Source: Parabacteroides sp. TM07-1AC (GTDB taxonomy: Bacteria > Bacteroidota > Bacteroidia > Bacteroidales > Tannerellaceae). Taken from it: 64,000 nucleotides of DNA. Of the stretch, positions 34,424-45,129 are shown piece by piece. The notes below the pieces were generated by a model. That model was not told the origin of the DNA. It ran no database searches and worked only from the letters and a program-made list of their open reading frames with translations. The translations under genes were made by a program, and so were the position numbers. Position 1 is the stretch's first letter. The number at the start of each line of letters is the position of its first letter. The stretch lies in NCBI RefSeq assembly GCF_003480915.1, contig NZ_QUKD01000010.1:1-64000 (forward strand). Reading direction: 5' to 3'.

Positions 34424-35428
34424 TTACAGAGATAACAATAATTCTTCGATGGAAGCAACCTGTCGCTGCTGCCCGTTCGAAAAATAAAGGGTGATGGCAG
34501 ATGTTGCGGCATCACCGACATCGATCCAGCTCTCCGATTCTATTTCGGAGCCGGCATAGAAACCGTTTCGCAAAAGAGCCTTACGCACCATTGCATATTT
34601 CTGGCCGTCACCGACAAGACGGATTTTCTTATCGTATTGGTTGTCGATACGGAACAATCCGGTTTCCATATCGAAGACAATCCCTTTACGGGCAAAGAAA
34701 CCGCTCAGAGAACCACTCAATGCCAGGTCTTCGGGCGTACCGGTACTGATCCCTTTCTCCCTATCCATCAGCCAGATCTTATCAGCTATCTGAAGGGCGA
34801 GTTCGAGGTCGTGAGTGGAAAGGAAAATCGTTTTATTGGTGGAACGGGTAAGACTATGCAACAATTGCATGATCTCGACTTTGCTGGGGAAATCGAGAAA
34901 AGCTGTCGGTTCATCCAAAAAGATGACAGGCGTCTCCTGCGCCAGCGCTTTGGCGATCATAACCTTCTGCCGCTCGCCATCAGAAAGGGTGTGCACCATG
35001 CGCGAAGCAAGGTTCTCGATACGGACCAGGGAGATAGATTCTTCTACGATCTGCTTGTCTTCTTTCCCTAACCGTCCCCAAAAGCCGGTGTACGGACTAC
35101 GTCCCATCCCGATCAGTTCCCGGACAGTCATATTACGGATCTCACACTTATCTGTCAGTACCACTCCCACTATAGTGCTAAGCTCCTTGTCACTATAGTC
35201 CTGTATATCGCGGGACAGTAGTGCTATTTCGCCGGATATACGAGGCTGGAAAGCGGACAGGGTACGTAATAAAGTAGACTTCCCGACGCCATTGGCTCCC
35301 AATAGGCAAGTTAATTCGCCACTGTAGATTGTTGTCGTTATATGGCTCGCTACCAGCTTTGTATCATTCTTGGAATGATAACCGATAGAGAGATCGTTTA
35401 TCTGAATAGTTGCCTCTTTCATACTCAT
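34424..35428 (-). CDS. btuD: B12-type ABC transporter ATP-binding protein
   Basis: A 334-residue ABC ATPase of the FecE/BtuD class, energising import through BtuC. Walker A is LLGANGVGKSTLL, the signature is HTLSDGERQKVMIAKALAQE, Walker B is PVIFLDEPTAFLDFP, and the switch His is in FLSTHDLELAL. A C-terminal extension of about 80 residues (KIRLVGDGQKYAMVRKALL and onward) is longer than in E. coli BtuD and is common in Bacteroidetes members. Its start overlaps the permease stop by 4 bases. The family also serves iron or haem; the B12 riboswitch in front of the operon decides for cobalamin or a precursor. Confidence 0.88.
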   Translation of the reverse strand: MSMKEATIQINDLSIGYHSKNDTKLVASHITTTIYSGELTCLLGANGVGKSTLLRTLSAFQPRISGEIALLSRDIQDYSDKELSTIVGVVLTDKCEIRNMTVRELIGMGRSPYTGFWGRLGKEDKQIVEESISLVRIENLASRMVHTLSDGERQKVMIAKALAQETPVIFLDEPTAFLDFPSKVEIMQLLHSLTRSTNKTIFLSTHDLELALQIADKIWLMDREKGISTGTPEDLALSGSLSGFFARKGIVFDMETGLFRIDNQYDKKIRLVGDGQKYAMVRKALLRNGFYAGSEIESESWIDVGDAATSAITLYFSNGQQRQVASIEELLLSL

Positions 35429-36462
35429 TCGTTCAGTTCGTTTTTACGTCTGCGGAATAATACGGAAGCAACCACCGGAGCACCGACCAAGGCGGTTACC
35501 GAGTTGACCGGCAAAGCTCCCTCGAATCCCGGCATACGTGCAATCAGGTTACAAGCCAATGCCAGGGCTGCCCCCACAAATAAGACACCGGGCATCAGTA
35601 TGCGATGATCGGATGTCTGGAAAATGGCACGGCAAAGGTGAGGAACAGCAAGTCCCAGGAAGACGATCGGACCACAGTAAGCGGTCACGATAGCAGTCAA
35701 TACACCGGCAGAGGTGATAACGAGCAGACGTGCCCGTTTGATATTCAGTCCCAGGTTACGGGCATAACCGTCGCCGAGAAGCATCAGGTTTAATGTCTTT
35801 ATCAATAGGAACGAAAGGGGGATCAAGATAGCCATAATCGCTACGAAAAGCATCATCTGATTACCGGAGACACGTGAGAAACTTCCCAGCCCCCAGATTA
35901 CATAAGCACGGATATCTTCTTCCACACTAAAGAATTTCAACACACCTATCACGGCATTTGCCACATAGCCGATCATCACTCCGATAATCAATAGCGTCAC
36001 ATTCCCTTTTACCTTCTGCGAGACATAAACGATCAGTGCCATGACAGACAAGGAACCGACTATGGCCGCAATCGATAAGGCAATCTCCCCCATAAAGCCC
36101 AGCTTACTCAACGCCACGCCACCCAGGCTTCCGCTCAGCAAGACAACGAAGGCGACTCCCATACTTGCACCGGAGCTGATACCCAACACAGAAGGTCCCG
36201 CCAAAGGGTTACGGAATACGGTTTGCATCTGAAGCCCGCTGATTGCCAATCCGGCTCCGGCAACCAAAGCCGTCAAAGCCTGCGGGAAACGTGATTTCCA
36301 AATAATATTCTGCCAGGTGACCGGTTCGTCACCATTGCCGCAGATGATATTCCAAACCGAATGGAAGGGAATCGAAACAGATCCCAACACTAGATTCAGA
36401 AACAGCAACACGACGATCGAGACAAGGATCAAAAGCATCAGGATAGTATTAGAATACTTCAT
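35425..36462 (-). CDS. btuC: B12-type ABC transporter permease
   Basis: A 345-residue FecCD/BtuC-family permease with about ten membrane segments. Family marks are RFPQALTALVAGAGLAISGLQMQTVFRNPLA split across the first conserved loop, LGISSGASMGVAFV, and GPIVFLGLAVPHLCRAIFQTSDHR near residue 265. It forms the inner-membrane channel with two BtuD subunits. It lies 9 bases downstream of the binding protein and overlaps btuD by 4, all under the same riboswitch. Confidence 0.9.
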   Translation of the reverse strand: MKYSNTILMLLILVSIVVLLFLNLVLGSVSIPFHSVWNIICGNGDEPVTWQNIIWKSRFPQALTALVAGAGLAISGLQMQTVFRNPLAGPSVLGISSGASMGVAFVVLLSGSLGGVALSKLGFMGEIALSIAAIVGSLSVMALIVYVSQKVKGNVTLLIIGVMIGYVANAVIGVLKFFSVEEDIRAYVIWGLGSFSRVSGNQMMLFVAIMAILIPLSFLLIKTLNLMLLGDGYARNLGLNIKRARLLVITSAGVLTAIVTAYCGPIVFLGLAVPHLCRAIFQTSDHRILMPGVLFVGAALALACNLIARMPGFEGALPVNSVTALVGAPVVASVLFRRRKNELNE

Positions 36463-36471
36463 CGTCCCTAT

Positions 36472-37632
36472 TTATTTAAGTAAATCATAATAGACAGGCG
36501 TGTGATCCGGCAGCAGATTCGGATGAAAGATATGCAATAAATCGCCCAATACAACTTCCGGCTCGGTTGGCATGCTTTCGTAAAAAGGTTTCTCCCGCAT
36601 GTTGCAATAGATCACACCCTTTTCCTTGAAGGCACGGAAGTCTGCATAACGAGGATCCTGATCTTTCAGCGATTTATAAGTATATGTTCCCGGATAGCTG
36701 TTTACGATACGCCAGTAATCGGCTTCATCCGCCTGGTTATAGACGGTCTCAAAGTCGAGCGTCACACCGCCGGAGCGATCGTCGTCTTTCAAAAAGTAAT
36801 CAGCGCCGGCATCTTTGAAAAGCTGTGCAAGGAAGCTCTTTCCTCCTACCGCATACCAGTTACCACCATGTATTTCGCCACTGAACACGATAGGACGTCT
36901 CTGCACTTTACCTTCGGCAGTCAGCTCTTTCAGTTCGTTGTAGCGGTTTTCTATAGCTGAGAATTTATCATTGGCTTCCTGCTCTATCCCAAGTAACAGA
37001 CCGACAAACTTGATCCATTCAGCCTGTCCCAGCGGTGTCATTTCTTTATATCCCAGATGAGGAATCAGAGGGATACCGACATCTTTCATCGTCTCGTATC
37101 CGCCACGTTTAAAGGGAGAGATCAGGATCAGGTCGGGATTGATACTCATAATCACCTCATTATCGAAATTACCTTCGATCCCGATCTTCGCTGTCTTTCC
37201 TTCCTTCAACTGTTCATTGATAGTCTTATTAAACAGATGGCGCGTACTCGTGATACCGACCACCTTATCCTCCGCTCCCAACTTAATGAAATTGGAGAGC
37301 TGCAGGGAGGTCATACAAATGGCACTGCGCACAGGTGTTTCGATCACCGTATAATCAGCAGGAAGACCTTCCGGCTTCGTCCCGCGGGGAACCAATGCAT
37401 ACAGGAAATGCGTGCTTTCTTCATTCTGCGGGTCATGTATATCTACCAGGACATAACCGTCGGCATAGGTCAACTGAAAACCTTCGGCATATTCAGGTTT
37501 AACCTGGACCATCCTATCCGCCGTAATCGTTTGTTGCGACGATGCATTCTCTTTCTCCTGCTGATTTCCTTTCGATGCGCACGATGTAGCCATTAACGCT
37601 AACAGGCAGCCACCGACTAAATACTTATTCAT
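36472..37632 (-). CDS. btuF: B12-type ABC transporter substrate-binding lipoprotein
   Basis: A 386-residue class III solute-binding lipoprotein (lipobox LMATSC near residue 18). The periplasmic-binding fold is evident: SAICMTSLQLSNFIKLGAEDKVVGIT, INPDLILISPFKRGG, IPLIPHLGYKEMTPLGQAEW, YADFRAFKEKGVIYCN. It captures corrinoid delivered by an outer-membrane BtuB-like receptor (not in this window) and hands it to BtuCD. It is the first gene of the operon and is preceded by a cobalamin riboswitch on the same strand. By sequence alone it could be an iron-chelate binder. Confidence 0.85.
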   Translation of the reverse strand: MNKYLVGGCLLALMATSCASKGNQQEKENASSQQTITADRMVQVKPEYAEGFQLTYADGYVLVDIHDPQNEESTHFLYALVPRGTKPEGLPADYTVIETPVRSAICMTSLQLSNFIKLGAEDKVVGITSTRHLFNKTINEQLKEGKTAKIGIEGNFDNEVIMSINPDLILISPFKRGGYETMKDVGIPLIPHLGYKEMTPLGQAEWIKFVGLLLGIEQEANDKFSAIENRYNELKELTAEGKVQRRPIVFSGEIHGGNWYAVGGKSFLAQLFKDAGADYFLKDDDRSGGVTLDFETVYNQADEADYWRIVNSYPGTYTYKSLKDQDPRYADFRAFKEKGVIYCNMREKPFYESMPTEPEVVLGDLLHIFHPNLLPDHTPVYYDLLK

Positions 37633-37696
37633 ATTCTATTTGTTTTTATCCGACACAAACCGTCCAAACCCACGAGGACAATCGTTATGCAAAAAA

Positions 37697-37870
37697 TGGC
37701 AGGTCTTCTGACTTACTTCCATCCCGAATGCCTTCCCGATCGCAAAGACCAGTGGCAAAAGGTATTATCAGGATGTTTATAAAGCTTCACAGCAGCGTGG
37801 ACTGTCCGGGATTTACACCCGGTTCCCTTTTAATCTGTCTCCATGAACAGGAGTTTTACAGAACCGATTT
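37697..37870 (-). promoter_or_regulatory. Cobalamin riboswitch of the btuFCD operon
   Basis: On the minus strand the aptamer reads GGGAACCGGGTGTAAATCCC, GTCCACGCTGCTGTGAAG, CCACTGG, GGGAAGGCAT and the B12 box AAGTCAGAAGACCTGCCA ending at 37697. A -7 box TACTTTTG (complement of 37877-37884) would start the RNA near 37870. It should repress corrinoid uptake when B12 is abundant. Confidence 0.94.
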
Positions 37871-37892
37871 TGAGCGCAAAAGTAATAAGAAG

Positions 37893-37924
37893 TTTGCAAC
37901 TTTACACTATTTTCAGCACATTTG
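37893..37924 (+). promoter_or_regulatory. Promoter of cbiL
   Basis: TTTG (37893-37896), 20-base spacer, CACATTTG (37917-37924), one mismatch from TAnnTTTG. The start near 37931 leaves a leader of about 20 bases, with no room for a riboswitch on this strand. It is back-to-back with the btuF promoter. Confidence 0.55.
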
Positions 37925-37951
37925 CATCCCAAATAAAAAAACAAGAATAAA

Positions 37952-38650
37952 ATGACTTATCCGATCAGTTTTGTATCATTAGGTCCCGGTGAACCGGAAC
38001 TTATCACGGTGAAAGGTCTCCGCCAACTCCAGAAAGCAGATATTATCTACTGTCCCGCCACCCGCAACAGACAACGCGAGAGCATTTCACGTGCCGCTGA
38101 TATCGTACGCGCCCTGGAGATAAATGAAACGGCTATCCACTGCTTTATACTCCCCATGAGCAAAGACCGTACGGAGGCCTGGAAAGTCTACGATACCCTC
38201 TACAACGAAGCTGCAACCCAATATGCAGAAGGCAAACAGATCGTCATTGTGGCTGAGGGCGATGCCGGCTTTTATTCGTCCATACAATACATATACGATA
38301 AATTTACAGGTGCAGGGATTGCCGTACAACGCATTGCCGGTATTCCGGCTTTCATTGCTGCCGGAGCTTTGGCAGGCTTGCATATCGTCAAACAGGAAGA
38401 GCAAATCGTTGTCATTCCCGGTACACCTTCTGCCGCAGAACTGAGCGAAAAGATAAACGCCGGATATGTCATCGTCATCATGAAACTATCACAATGCGTG
38501 GATGCCGTACACGAATGTATCCGCAAGCATCCGCAAACACAATTCCATTACTTTGAAAATGTGGGGACAGAGAAAGAATATTACACGTCCGATAGAAAAG
38601 TCATAGCGGATAAAGCGTATCCCTATTTCTCACTGATGATCATACAATAA
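37952..38650 (+). CDS. cbiL: Cobalt-factor II / precorrin-2 C20-methyltransferase
   Basis: A 232-residue SAM-dependent tetrapyrrole methylase. Marks are ISFVSLGPGEPELITVKGL at the start (SAM loop), YCPATRNRQRES, IVIVAEGDAGFYSSIQYIY (the GDA/GDP motif) and IPAFIAAGALAGLHI. CbiL adds the C20 methyl group, the step between CbiK and CbiH, and is the one early enzyme missing from the 13-20.7 kb operon. It is transcribed divergently from btuFCD and appears to have a leader too short for a B12 riboswitch. It is followed by a terminator. Confidence 0.9.
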   Translation: MTYPISFVSLGPGEPELITVKGLRQLQKADIIYCPATRNRQRESISRAADIVRALEINETAIHCFILPMSKDRTEAWKVYDTLYNEAATQYAEGKQIVIVAEGDAGFYSSIQYIYDKFTGAGIAVQRIAGIPAFIAAGALAGLHIVKQEEQIVVIPGTPSAAELSEKINAGYVIVIMKLSQCVDAVHECIRKHPQTQFHYFENVGTEKEYYTSDRKVIADKAYPYFSLMIIQ

Positions 38651-38697
38651 TCCCCTCCATAATCCGGAGGCTTGACAGCTTCCGGAAATGAAGGGGA
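38651..38697. terminator. Bidirectional hairpin after cbiL
   Basis: TCCCCT pairs with AGGGGA and TCCGGA with TCCGGA, with small internal loops. It lies between the converging cbiL and the gene at 38739. Confidence 0.6.
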
Positions 38698-38738
38698 TAT
38701 TCACAGATACGATCTATTCCGATATTGTTTTGCAAAAA

Positions 38739-39197
38739 CTAGGCAGATTCTATAATACCGCTCAGGCGGTTCATATGATAGCGAAGCGACTGAACCGACT
38801 CCCAGTTCTGGTGTCCCGACTTGCACAACTCCCGTGCACTTACCAACACCCCTGAAATATGACAGCTGATCTCCTCTATCTTTTTATTCGTTTCAGTATA
38901 AAGAGACTCTACTTCTTCCGGTGAATAGATGGAAGCCGACTGCGCCAGCGATTCAAGCAGATTCATCTGATAAATTCCAGCCTTTGGGATCAAGTTACGG
39001 ACGGCATAGTGATGAAGATCCTGAATTTCTTTCTGTTTGGTGGTATCCCAACCAACATTACTTGTACTTACCGAAGGACTCATCTTCGAAAACATACGGA
39101 TCCCCAAACAATCTGCAATTGTTCTTAACCATGATCCTGTTTCTGCTTCTCTTGCGGCTACACCTGCCATACTAAATCTCATTGTTGTCATAATCAA
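38739..39197 (-). CDS. Hypothetical small helical protein
   Basis: A 152-residue protein I do not recognise. There is no signal peptide. The first 50 residues are polar and irregular (MRFSMAGVAAREAETGSWLRTIADCLGIRM); the rest looks fully helical, with a likely coiled coil in YSPEEVESLYTETNKKIEEI and a final WESVQSLRYHMNRLSGIIES. Starts at 39197 or 39191 are both possible. It stands alone between cbiL and fhs, in divergent orientation to fhs. The 386 bases between this gene and fhs are AT-rich and hold the fhs promoter. Confidence 0.65.
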   Translation of the reverse strand: MIMTTMRFSMAGVAAREAETGSWLRTIADCLGIRMFSKMSPSVSTSNVGWDTTKQKEIQDLHHYAVRNLIPKAGIYQMNLLESLAQSASIYSPEEVESLYTETNKKIEEISCHISGVLVSARELCKSGHQNWESVQSLRYHMNRLSGIIESA

Positions 39198-39526
39198 ATC
39201 TCCTTAATTACATAAACCGAAGTTTTTAAAATTGTTATACACTTTCTTTTTATCACCATAAACTTGCTGTTAGCTTCATTTTATTATCGTGACAATGCAA
39301 AATTAGACAAATTATCATATACAGCAATCTTTAATCCATATTTTAAAATACTTTAAGACAGAAGCTGTCTAAATGCGCCGATATTGTCAACCGAAGATTA
39401 CAAATAACACGAAAAACGCGAACTTTACTTACCAAACAGTCATTTTCACTCTATTTTTAGTAACTTTTATCAATATAACACAAATAACACGTAGTTATCC
39501 AGCTTCACAACCTTTCATACTATCAT

Positions 39527-39558
39527 TTTGTTATTTAATTAAAAATAATATACTTTTG
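39527..39558 (+). promoter_or_regulatory. Promoter of fhs
   Basis: TTTG (39527-39530), 20-base spacer, TACTTTTG (39551-39558). It is a full match to the Bacteroidetes consensus, with a predicted start near 39565 and an 18- to 19-base leader. Confidence 0.85.
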
Positions 39559-39583
39559 TTGCCTCTTAAACTTACATAAGCAC

Positions 39584-41251
39584 ATGAAATCGGATATAGA
39601 AATTGCAAGAGAAGTCTCCCTTCGTAAAATAAAGGAAGTAGCCACAGGTTTGGGTATTCCGCGCGAAGAAGTACAAAACTATGGTCGGTATATCGCCAAA
39701 GTGCCCCTTCATCTGATCGATGAAGAGAAAATCAAAGAACATAACCTGATCCTGGTAACGGCCATTACGCCTACCAAAGCAGGTATCGGTAAAACAACCG
39801 TATCTATCGGCCTGGCCCTGGGACTGAACAAGATCGGAAAAAAAGCAGTTGCCGCGCTGCGTGAACCCTCACTGGGTCCATGCTTCGGTATGAAAGGTGG
39901 AGCAGCCGGCGGCGGATACGCACAGGTCCTGCCGATGGAAAACATCAACTTGCATTTCACCGGCGATTTCCACGCCGTTACTTCCGCTCATAATATGATC
40001 ACAGCGTTGCTGGACAATTATATCTATCAGACCCGCCATACCTGCGAAGGTCTGAAAGAGATCAAATGGAAACGTGTACTCGATGTAAACGACCGTAGCC
40101 TGCGTAACATCGTATCCGGTCTGGGCGGCTCAGCCAACGGCGTGCCTACAGAAACCGGATTCGACATCACTCCTGCTTCCGAAATGATGGCAATCCTTTG
40201 CCTGGCTACCGATCTGGAAGACTTGAAGCGCCGCATCGGTAATATCCTGCTGGGATATACCTACGACGACCAACCGTTCACAGTCAATGACTTGGGTGTA
40301 GCAGGAGCAATCACCGTATTGCTGAAAGACGCCCTGCTGCCCAACCTCGTACAGACAACGGAAAATACCCCTGCATTCGTACACGGCGGTCCGTTCGCCA
40401 ACATTGCCCACGGCTGTAACTCGATCATCGCCACAAAGATGGCACTTACTTACGGAGACTATGTCATCACAGAAGCCGGTTTCGGTGCCGACCTGGGTGC
40501 AGAAAAGTTCTTCGATATCAAATGCCGTAAAGCCGGATTAAAACCGAAGCTGACTGTTATCGTCGCTACGGCACAAAGCTTGAAACTGCATGGCGGCGTT
40601 CCGGAATCACAGATCAAGGAACAGAACATCGAAGGTCTGCGCAACGGATTTGCCAACCTCGACAAACACGTAGCTAACATGAAACGTTTCGGTCAGGAAG
40701 TAATCGTTACTTTCAACCGTTACGCAACCGATACAGACGAAGAAATCGCCCTGGTTGCCGAGCATTGTAAAGAGTTGGGTGTCGGTTTTGCCATGAACAG
40801 TGTATTCGCAGAAGGCGGAGACGGTGGCGTGGAACTGGCTAAACTGGTAGTAGATACAATCGAAAACAAGCCGTCAGGCCCGCTGAAACTTATTTACGAA
40901 GATACAGATAACGTACGTGATAAAATCCGGAAAGTATCTGAAGAAATCTATGGCGCAGCATCGGTTACTTATACGACACTGGCAGATAAAAAGATCAAAC
41001 AGATCGAAAGTTTGGGAATCTCCCACTATCCTATCTGTATCGCAAAAACCCAATATTCATTCTCTTCCGACCCGAAAGCCTACGGCGTTGCGAAGAATTT
41101 CGAACTGAAGGTACGTGACATCGTCATCAACAACGGCGCCGAAATGATCGTTGTCATCATGGGCGAGATCATGCGTATGCCGGGACTTCCCAAAGACCCG
41201 CAGGCAAAACGGATCGACATCGTCAACGGACTGGTCGAAGGACTGAGCTGA
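39584..41251 (+). CDS. fhs: Formate--tetrahydrofolate ligase
   Basis: A 555-residue cytoplasmic enzyme that makes 10-formyl-THF from formate, THF and ATP, feeding purine and one-carbon metabolism. The length is that of the usual bacterial enzyme. The P-loop is in [21 protein letters not shown] (about residue 65). Other conserved blocks are [80 protein letters not shown] and [12 protein letters not shown] at the end. It is transcribed alone from a consensus promoter and ends at a strong bidirectional terminator. Confidence 0.97.
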   Translation: MKSDIEIAREVSLRKIKEVATGLGIPREEVQNYGRYIAKVPLHLIDEEKIKEHNLILVTAITPTKAGIGKTTVSIGLALGLNKIGKKAVAALREPSLGPCFGMKGGAAGGGYAQVLPMENINLHFTGDFHAVTSAHNMITALLDNYIYQTRHTCEGLKEIKWKRVLDVNDRSLRNIVSGLGGSANGVPTETGFDITPASEMMAILCLATDLEDLKRRIGNILLGYTYDDQPFTVNDLGVAGAITVLLKDALLPNLVQTTENTPAFVHGGPFANIAHGCNSIIATKMALTYGDYVITEAGFGADLGAEKFFDIKCRKAGLKPKLTVIVATAQSLKLHGGVPESQIKEQNIEGLRNGFANLDKHVANMKRFGQEVIVTFNRYATDTDEEIALVAEHCKELGVGFAMNSVFAEGGDGGVELAKLVVDTIENKPSGPLKLIYEDTDNVRDKIRKVSEEIYGAASVTYTTLADKKIKQIESLGISHYPICIAKTQYSFSSDPKAYGVAKNFELKVRDIVINNGAEMIVVIMGEIMRMPGLPKDPQAKRIDIVNGLVEGLS

Positions 41252-41270
41252 TACATATTCCAATAATAAA

Positions 41271-41310
41271 AAACCGGGCAACGAGGAGATGACATCCTGT
41301 TGCCCGGTTT
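41271..41310. terminator. Bidirectional terminator between fhs and metalloprotease gene
   Basis: AAACCGGGCAAC pairs perfectly with GTTGCCCGGTTT, plus inner AGGA/TCCT, flanked by A-runs on the left and T-runs on the right. Confidence 0.9.
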
Positions 41311-41332
41311 TTTATTTGTCAGATAACGACAG

Positions 41333-42634
41333 TTACTTTATCACGCGTATCGGCAAATCAAGCGGAGTTGCAGTTGCCGAACGTGTCTTGGTAACTCCTT
41401 TCTTAGGCCCCGGAATAAGCGGACTATACGTCAGGACGTGACGGATACGGTCACGCTGATCATCCGTAAACCGGTCGGAATAAGAGACCGAATAGTCCAT
41501 AATATTATAAGAAGTAAATGTTATACCGCTACAATTCGTCCGCCTCACCAAATAATCAAATGTAAACTTCGACGGTTCATATTGAGCAATATAAGCGTAA
41601 TCAGCATCATATTTTACCTTGTTGTATGTCGGTGTATCATCGCAATAATCAGAATCGATGCAATCGTCTGCCACTCCTTTCTCATCTTCTGAAAAAGCAT
41701 GGTGTAACCCCAGATAATGACCTAGTTCATGGGCCAAAGTAACTGTAATATCAGCAGTACTATATTGGGTTTGACTGGATTGATCATTAATAAACAAGCT
41801 ATTAACAGATACGCTATATGGAAACTTCAGATTAGCGAGTTCGAGATACGACTGCTTGGTTTCGCTAAGTCCCTCCAGGTAGTTACTGCCCGTTGTTGAG
41901 AAAGGAATGTGGGCAATCCCCAATGTGGTAGAATTTGTAGTCGCATCGTCTTTAAAATTATATATCATCACATTGATATATTGATTAGGATCCCACAAAT
42001 ATTTGACATATTTACCGGATTCGTCATTCATAAACTCATCACAGTCGATCGGATACTCTTCCGTGTATTGAATATACTCTACCCCTGGAGTGCTCAAAGT
42101 ATTCCCGGCCGGATCTGATGCGGCAAGCACAAAAGAGAGATTCATATCTACACTTTTAGCATTGTCGTTGTAGAGTTTGTTAACAGCAGTAAGTATCTCC
42201 GCCAAACGGCTTTGGCTGACATACTGAAGCCGGTCCGACTGATCCTTATACAAAACATGGAAAATGACAGGTAGCTTGTAATGTAACTCTCCTGTGGCAG
42301 CATTCTGATGAATCTGTATCTTCTTTTCTGTTCCGCCACTGACTATTGCCACGGTAGCTGTTCTTTGCGTCGTCTCCAGGTTACCCTCAACCGCTATCGT
42401 CAATGATTGATTACCCGTGCCCTTTTCCGGAAGCGGCCTGCACCAATCCACATCGGAAGAAGCCGTCCAGGTCGAACCGGTTGTGATTTCCAGTTTTAAT
42501 GTAGCCCCTTCATTGCTGACATCATTAAACTCTGATTCGGAAAGATCGATGGGCGGCGAATCCAATTCCGAATCTTTACACCCGGTCCAAAAGCCGGTCA
42601 GGATAATCAGCAGAAACAAATATTTGATTCTCAT
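41333..42634 (-). CDS. Secreted zinc metalloprotease lipoprotein, BACON + M43-like
   Basis: A 433-residue lipoprotein (lipobox TGFWTGC near residue 19). Residues about 30-115 form a BACON domain (LKLEITTGSTWTASSDVDWC, TVAIVSGGTEKKIQIHQNA). The catalytic domain follows (YKLPVIFHVLYKDQSD onward), with the zinc-binding HELGHYLGLHHAF near residue 310 and a downstream SYNIMDYSVSYSDRFT that supplies the Met-turn, as in pappalysin-like M43 proteases. Six Cys residues in the catalytic part may form disulfides. It probably acts at the cell surface on host or dietary protein; the substrate is unknown. A -7 box TATCTTTG (complement of 42672-42679) precedes it. Confidence 0.88.
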   Translation of the reverse strand: MRIKYLFLLIILTGFWTGCKDSELDSPPIDLSESEFNDVSNEGATLKLEITTGSTWTASSDVDWCRPLPEKGTGNQSLTIAVEGNLETTQRTATVAIVSGGTEKKIQIHQNAATGELHYKLPVIFHVLYKDQSDRLQYVSQSRLAEILTAVNKLYNDNAKSVDMNLSFVLAASDPAGNTLSTPGVEYIQYTEEYPIDCDEFMNDESGKYVKYLWDPNQYINVMIYNFKDDATTNSTTLGIAHIPFSTTGSNYLEGLSETKQSYLELANLKFPYSVSVNSLFINDQSSQTQYSTADITVTLAHELGHYLGLHHAFSEDEKGVADDCIDSDYCDDTPTYNKVKYDADYAYIAQYEPSKFTFDYLVRRTNCSGITFTSYNIMDYSVSYSDRFTDDQRDRIRHVLTYSPLIPGPKKGVTKTRSATATPLDLPIRVIK

Positions 42635-42826
42635 ATTGATTTATATTCTTTTCATTCATTAGACAGGAAAGCAAAGATAATTATTTTTCCGCAACCTGAA
42701 AAAACACCGGGGATAAAAGCAATTATTTCCAACTAATTGTAAGCATTCAGCACTATATATCTAATAATTTGTTACTTTTGTGGTCGATTTCAAAACATGA
42801 ACTGAATCTACTAATATCATAAGTCT

Positions 42827-45112
42827 ATGGCAAAAGTAACAAAAGAGGAAGCACTTCGGTATCACTCCGAAGGCAAGCCCGGAAAAATCGAAGTAATCCC
42901 GACAAAGCCCTATAGTACACAGACCGATCTATCACTGGCCTATTCACCCGGTGTAGCAGAGCCCTGTCTGGAAATTGAGAAGAATCCGCTCGATGCATAC
43001 AAATATACATCCAAAGGAAACCTGGTTGCCGTTATCTCCAACGGAACAGCTGTCCTGGGATTGGGTAATATCGGTGCACTGGCCGGTAAACCGGTTATGG
43101 AAGGCAAAGGACTTCTCTTCAAGATCTTCGCCGGCATCGACGTGTTCGACATTGAAGTAAACGAAAAAGATCCCGATAAATTCATCGAGACAGTCAAGGC
43201 GATCGCCCCTACTTTCGGCGGTATCAACCTGGAAGACATCAAAGCACCCGAATGTTTTAAGATCGAGCAACGCCTGAAAGCGGAACTGGATATTCCGGTC
43301 ATGCACGACGACCAGCACGGTACGGCTATCATCTCAGGAGCCGGCCTGGTCAACGCACTCGAAATAACCGGCAAAAAAATCGAAGACGTGAAGATCGTCG
43401 TCAACGGTGCCGGAGCAGCTTCCATCTCATGTACTAAACTATATGTGATGCTGGGAGCACGCAAAGAAAATATCATCATGTGCGACAGTAAAGGCGTTAT
43501 CTCCACACATCGCACAGACCTGAACGAGTCGAAGAAAGAATTCGCTACGACAAAAGATATCAAGACACTGGAAGAAGCCGTTGTAGGTGCGGACGTATTC
43601 CTAGGCTTATCCGTTGCCAACGTCCTGACACAGGACATGGTACGCAGTATGAACGACAACCCGATCGTATTCGCGCTGGCAAACCCGAACCCGGAAATAT
43701 CCTATGCTGATGCCATGGCTTCCCGCGAAGACATCATCTTTGCAACCGGACGTTCCGACTATCCGAACCAGATCAACAACGTACTGGGATTCCCGTATAT
43801 CTTCCGCGGCGCATTGGACACACATGCCAAAGCGATCAACGAAGAGATGAAGCTGGCAGCCGTCCATGCCATCGCCGAGCTGGCAAAAGAGCCTGTTCCC
43901 GACGTTGTCAACGCTGCCTACAAACTGAAACGTACTACTTTCGGACGCGATTACATCCTGCCTAAAGCACTCGACCCGCGTTTGCTGACACGTGTATCCG
44001 TTGCCGTAGCCAAAGCAGCCATCGAATCGGGCGTTTCACGTAAGACTATCACCGACTGGGACGGCTATGCCAACCATCTGCGTGAAATGATGGGATACGA
44101 TAACAAGATGCTTCGTTCCTTTACCGATATGGCAAAAGCCAATCCAAAACGTGTCGTATTTGCCGAAGCCAACCACGTCAATATGCTGAAAGCTGCCGTA
44201 GAAGCGAAAGCCGAAGGCATCTGCCATCCGATCCTGTTGGGTAATGAAGAGCGACTGGAAAAACTGGCAGCCGAAGAGAACCTCAGCCTGGAAGGCATCG
44301 AGATCGTCAATCTGCGCCATGACCGCGAAGAAGAACGCCGCGACCGTTATGCCCGTATCCTGTCGGAAAAAAGAGCACGCGAAGGCGTCACTTTCTCTGA
44401 AGCCCGCGAAAAGATGGTTGGTCGTAATGCATTCGGTATGATGATGGTAGCGACAGGTGATGCGGATGCATTCGTGACCGGTGTTTACAGCCGCTACTCG
44501 GAAGTAACGAAACTGGCAGAAGAGATTATCGGTATCCGCCCGTCCTATAAGCATTTCGGTGCCATGAACATTATGACTTGTAAGAAAGGTACTTTCTTTA
44601 TTTCCGATACACTGATCAACCGCCATCCTTCCACGGAAGTATTGATCGACATTGCCCGTCTTACACATGATGCAGTCAAATTCTTCGCACACGATCCGGT
44701 AATGGCGATGTTGTCTTATTCCAACTTCGGTTCCGACAAGCAGGGCAGCCCGCAGAAAGTACACGATGCGATCGATTATCTGCACAAGAACCATCCGGAA
44801 ATCATGATCGACGGAGAAATGCAGGTTAATTTCGCACTCGATAAGAAATTGCGTGACGATATGTACCCGTTCAACAAACTGAAAGGGAAGGATGTCAACG
44901 TCCTGGTATTCCCGAACCTGAGTTCCGCCAACAGTGCCTACAAGTTACTGGATGCACTGGGTATCACCGAAACGATCGGCCCGATCCAGATGGGATTGAA
45001 CAAACCGATCCACTTCACCGACGTAGAAAGCTCCACACGCGACATTGTCAACCTGACTACTGTTGCCGTCGTAGATGCTATCGTACAGGAACAGATCGAA
45101 AAAGGAGAATAA
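42827..45112 (+). CDS. maeB: Malic enzyme with C-terminal phosphotransacetylase-like domain
   Basis: A 761-residue MaeB-type protein that decarboxylates malate to pyruvate, usually with NADP. The malic N-terminal domain starts after about residue 15 ([20 protein letters not shown]). The NAD(P)-binding part includes [27 protein letters not shown] and [11 protein letters not shown]. From about residue 430 a phosphate acetyltransferase-like domain follows ([22 protein letters not shown] starts it), which in E. coli MaeB is regulatory and not catalytic. It is transcribed alone; a -7 box TACTTTTG lies at 42773-42780. NADP preference is inferred from architecture. Confidence 0.94.
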   Translation: MAKVTKEEALRYHSEGKPGKIEVIPTKPYSTQTDLSLAYSPGVAEPCLEIEKNPLDAYKYTSKGNLVAVISNGTAVLGLGNIGALAGKPVMEGKGLLFKIFAGIDVFDIEVNEKDPDKFIETVKAIAPTFGGINLEDIKAPECFKIEQRLKAELDIPVMHDDQHGTAIISGAGLVNALEITGKKIEDVKIVVNGAGAASISCTKLYVMLGARKENIIMCDSKGVISTHRTDLNESKKEFATTKDIKTLEEAVVGADVFLGLSVANVLTQDMVRSMNDNPIVFALANPNPEISYADAMASREDIIFATGRSDYPNQINNVLGFPYIFRGALDTHAKAINEEMKLAAVHAIAELAKEPVPDVVNAAYKLKRTTFGRDYILPKALDPRLLTRVSVAVAKAAIESGVSRKTITDWDGYANHLREMMGYDNKMLRSFTDMAKANPKRVVFAEANHVNMLKAAVEAKAEGICHPILLGNEERLEKLAAEENLSLEGIEIVNLRHDREEERRDRYARILSEKRAREGVTFSEAREKMVGRNAFGMMMVATGDADAFVTGVYSRYSEVTKLAEEIIGIRPSYKHFGAMNIMTCKKGTFFISDTLINRHPSTEVLIDIARLTHDAVKFFAHDPVMAMLSYSNFGSDKQGSPQKVHDAIDYLHKNHPEIMIDGEMQVNFALDKKLRDDMYPFNKLKGKDVNVLVFPNLSSANSAYKLLDALGITETIGPIQMGLNKPIHFTDVESSTRDIVNLTTVAVVDAIVQEQIEKGE

Positions 45113-45129
45113 AATAACCCATAAAACAA

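Noticed and set aside
34424..37632. Iron or haem ABC transporter
   Set aside because: The family fits, but the cobalamin riboswitch directly before the first gene and the neighbouring cbiL favour corrinoid uptake.
39373..39579. Small plus-strand ORF before fhs
   Set aside because: It runs through the consensus fhs promoter and has no start context or family resemblance.
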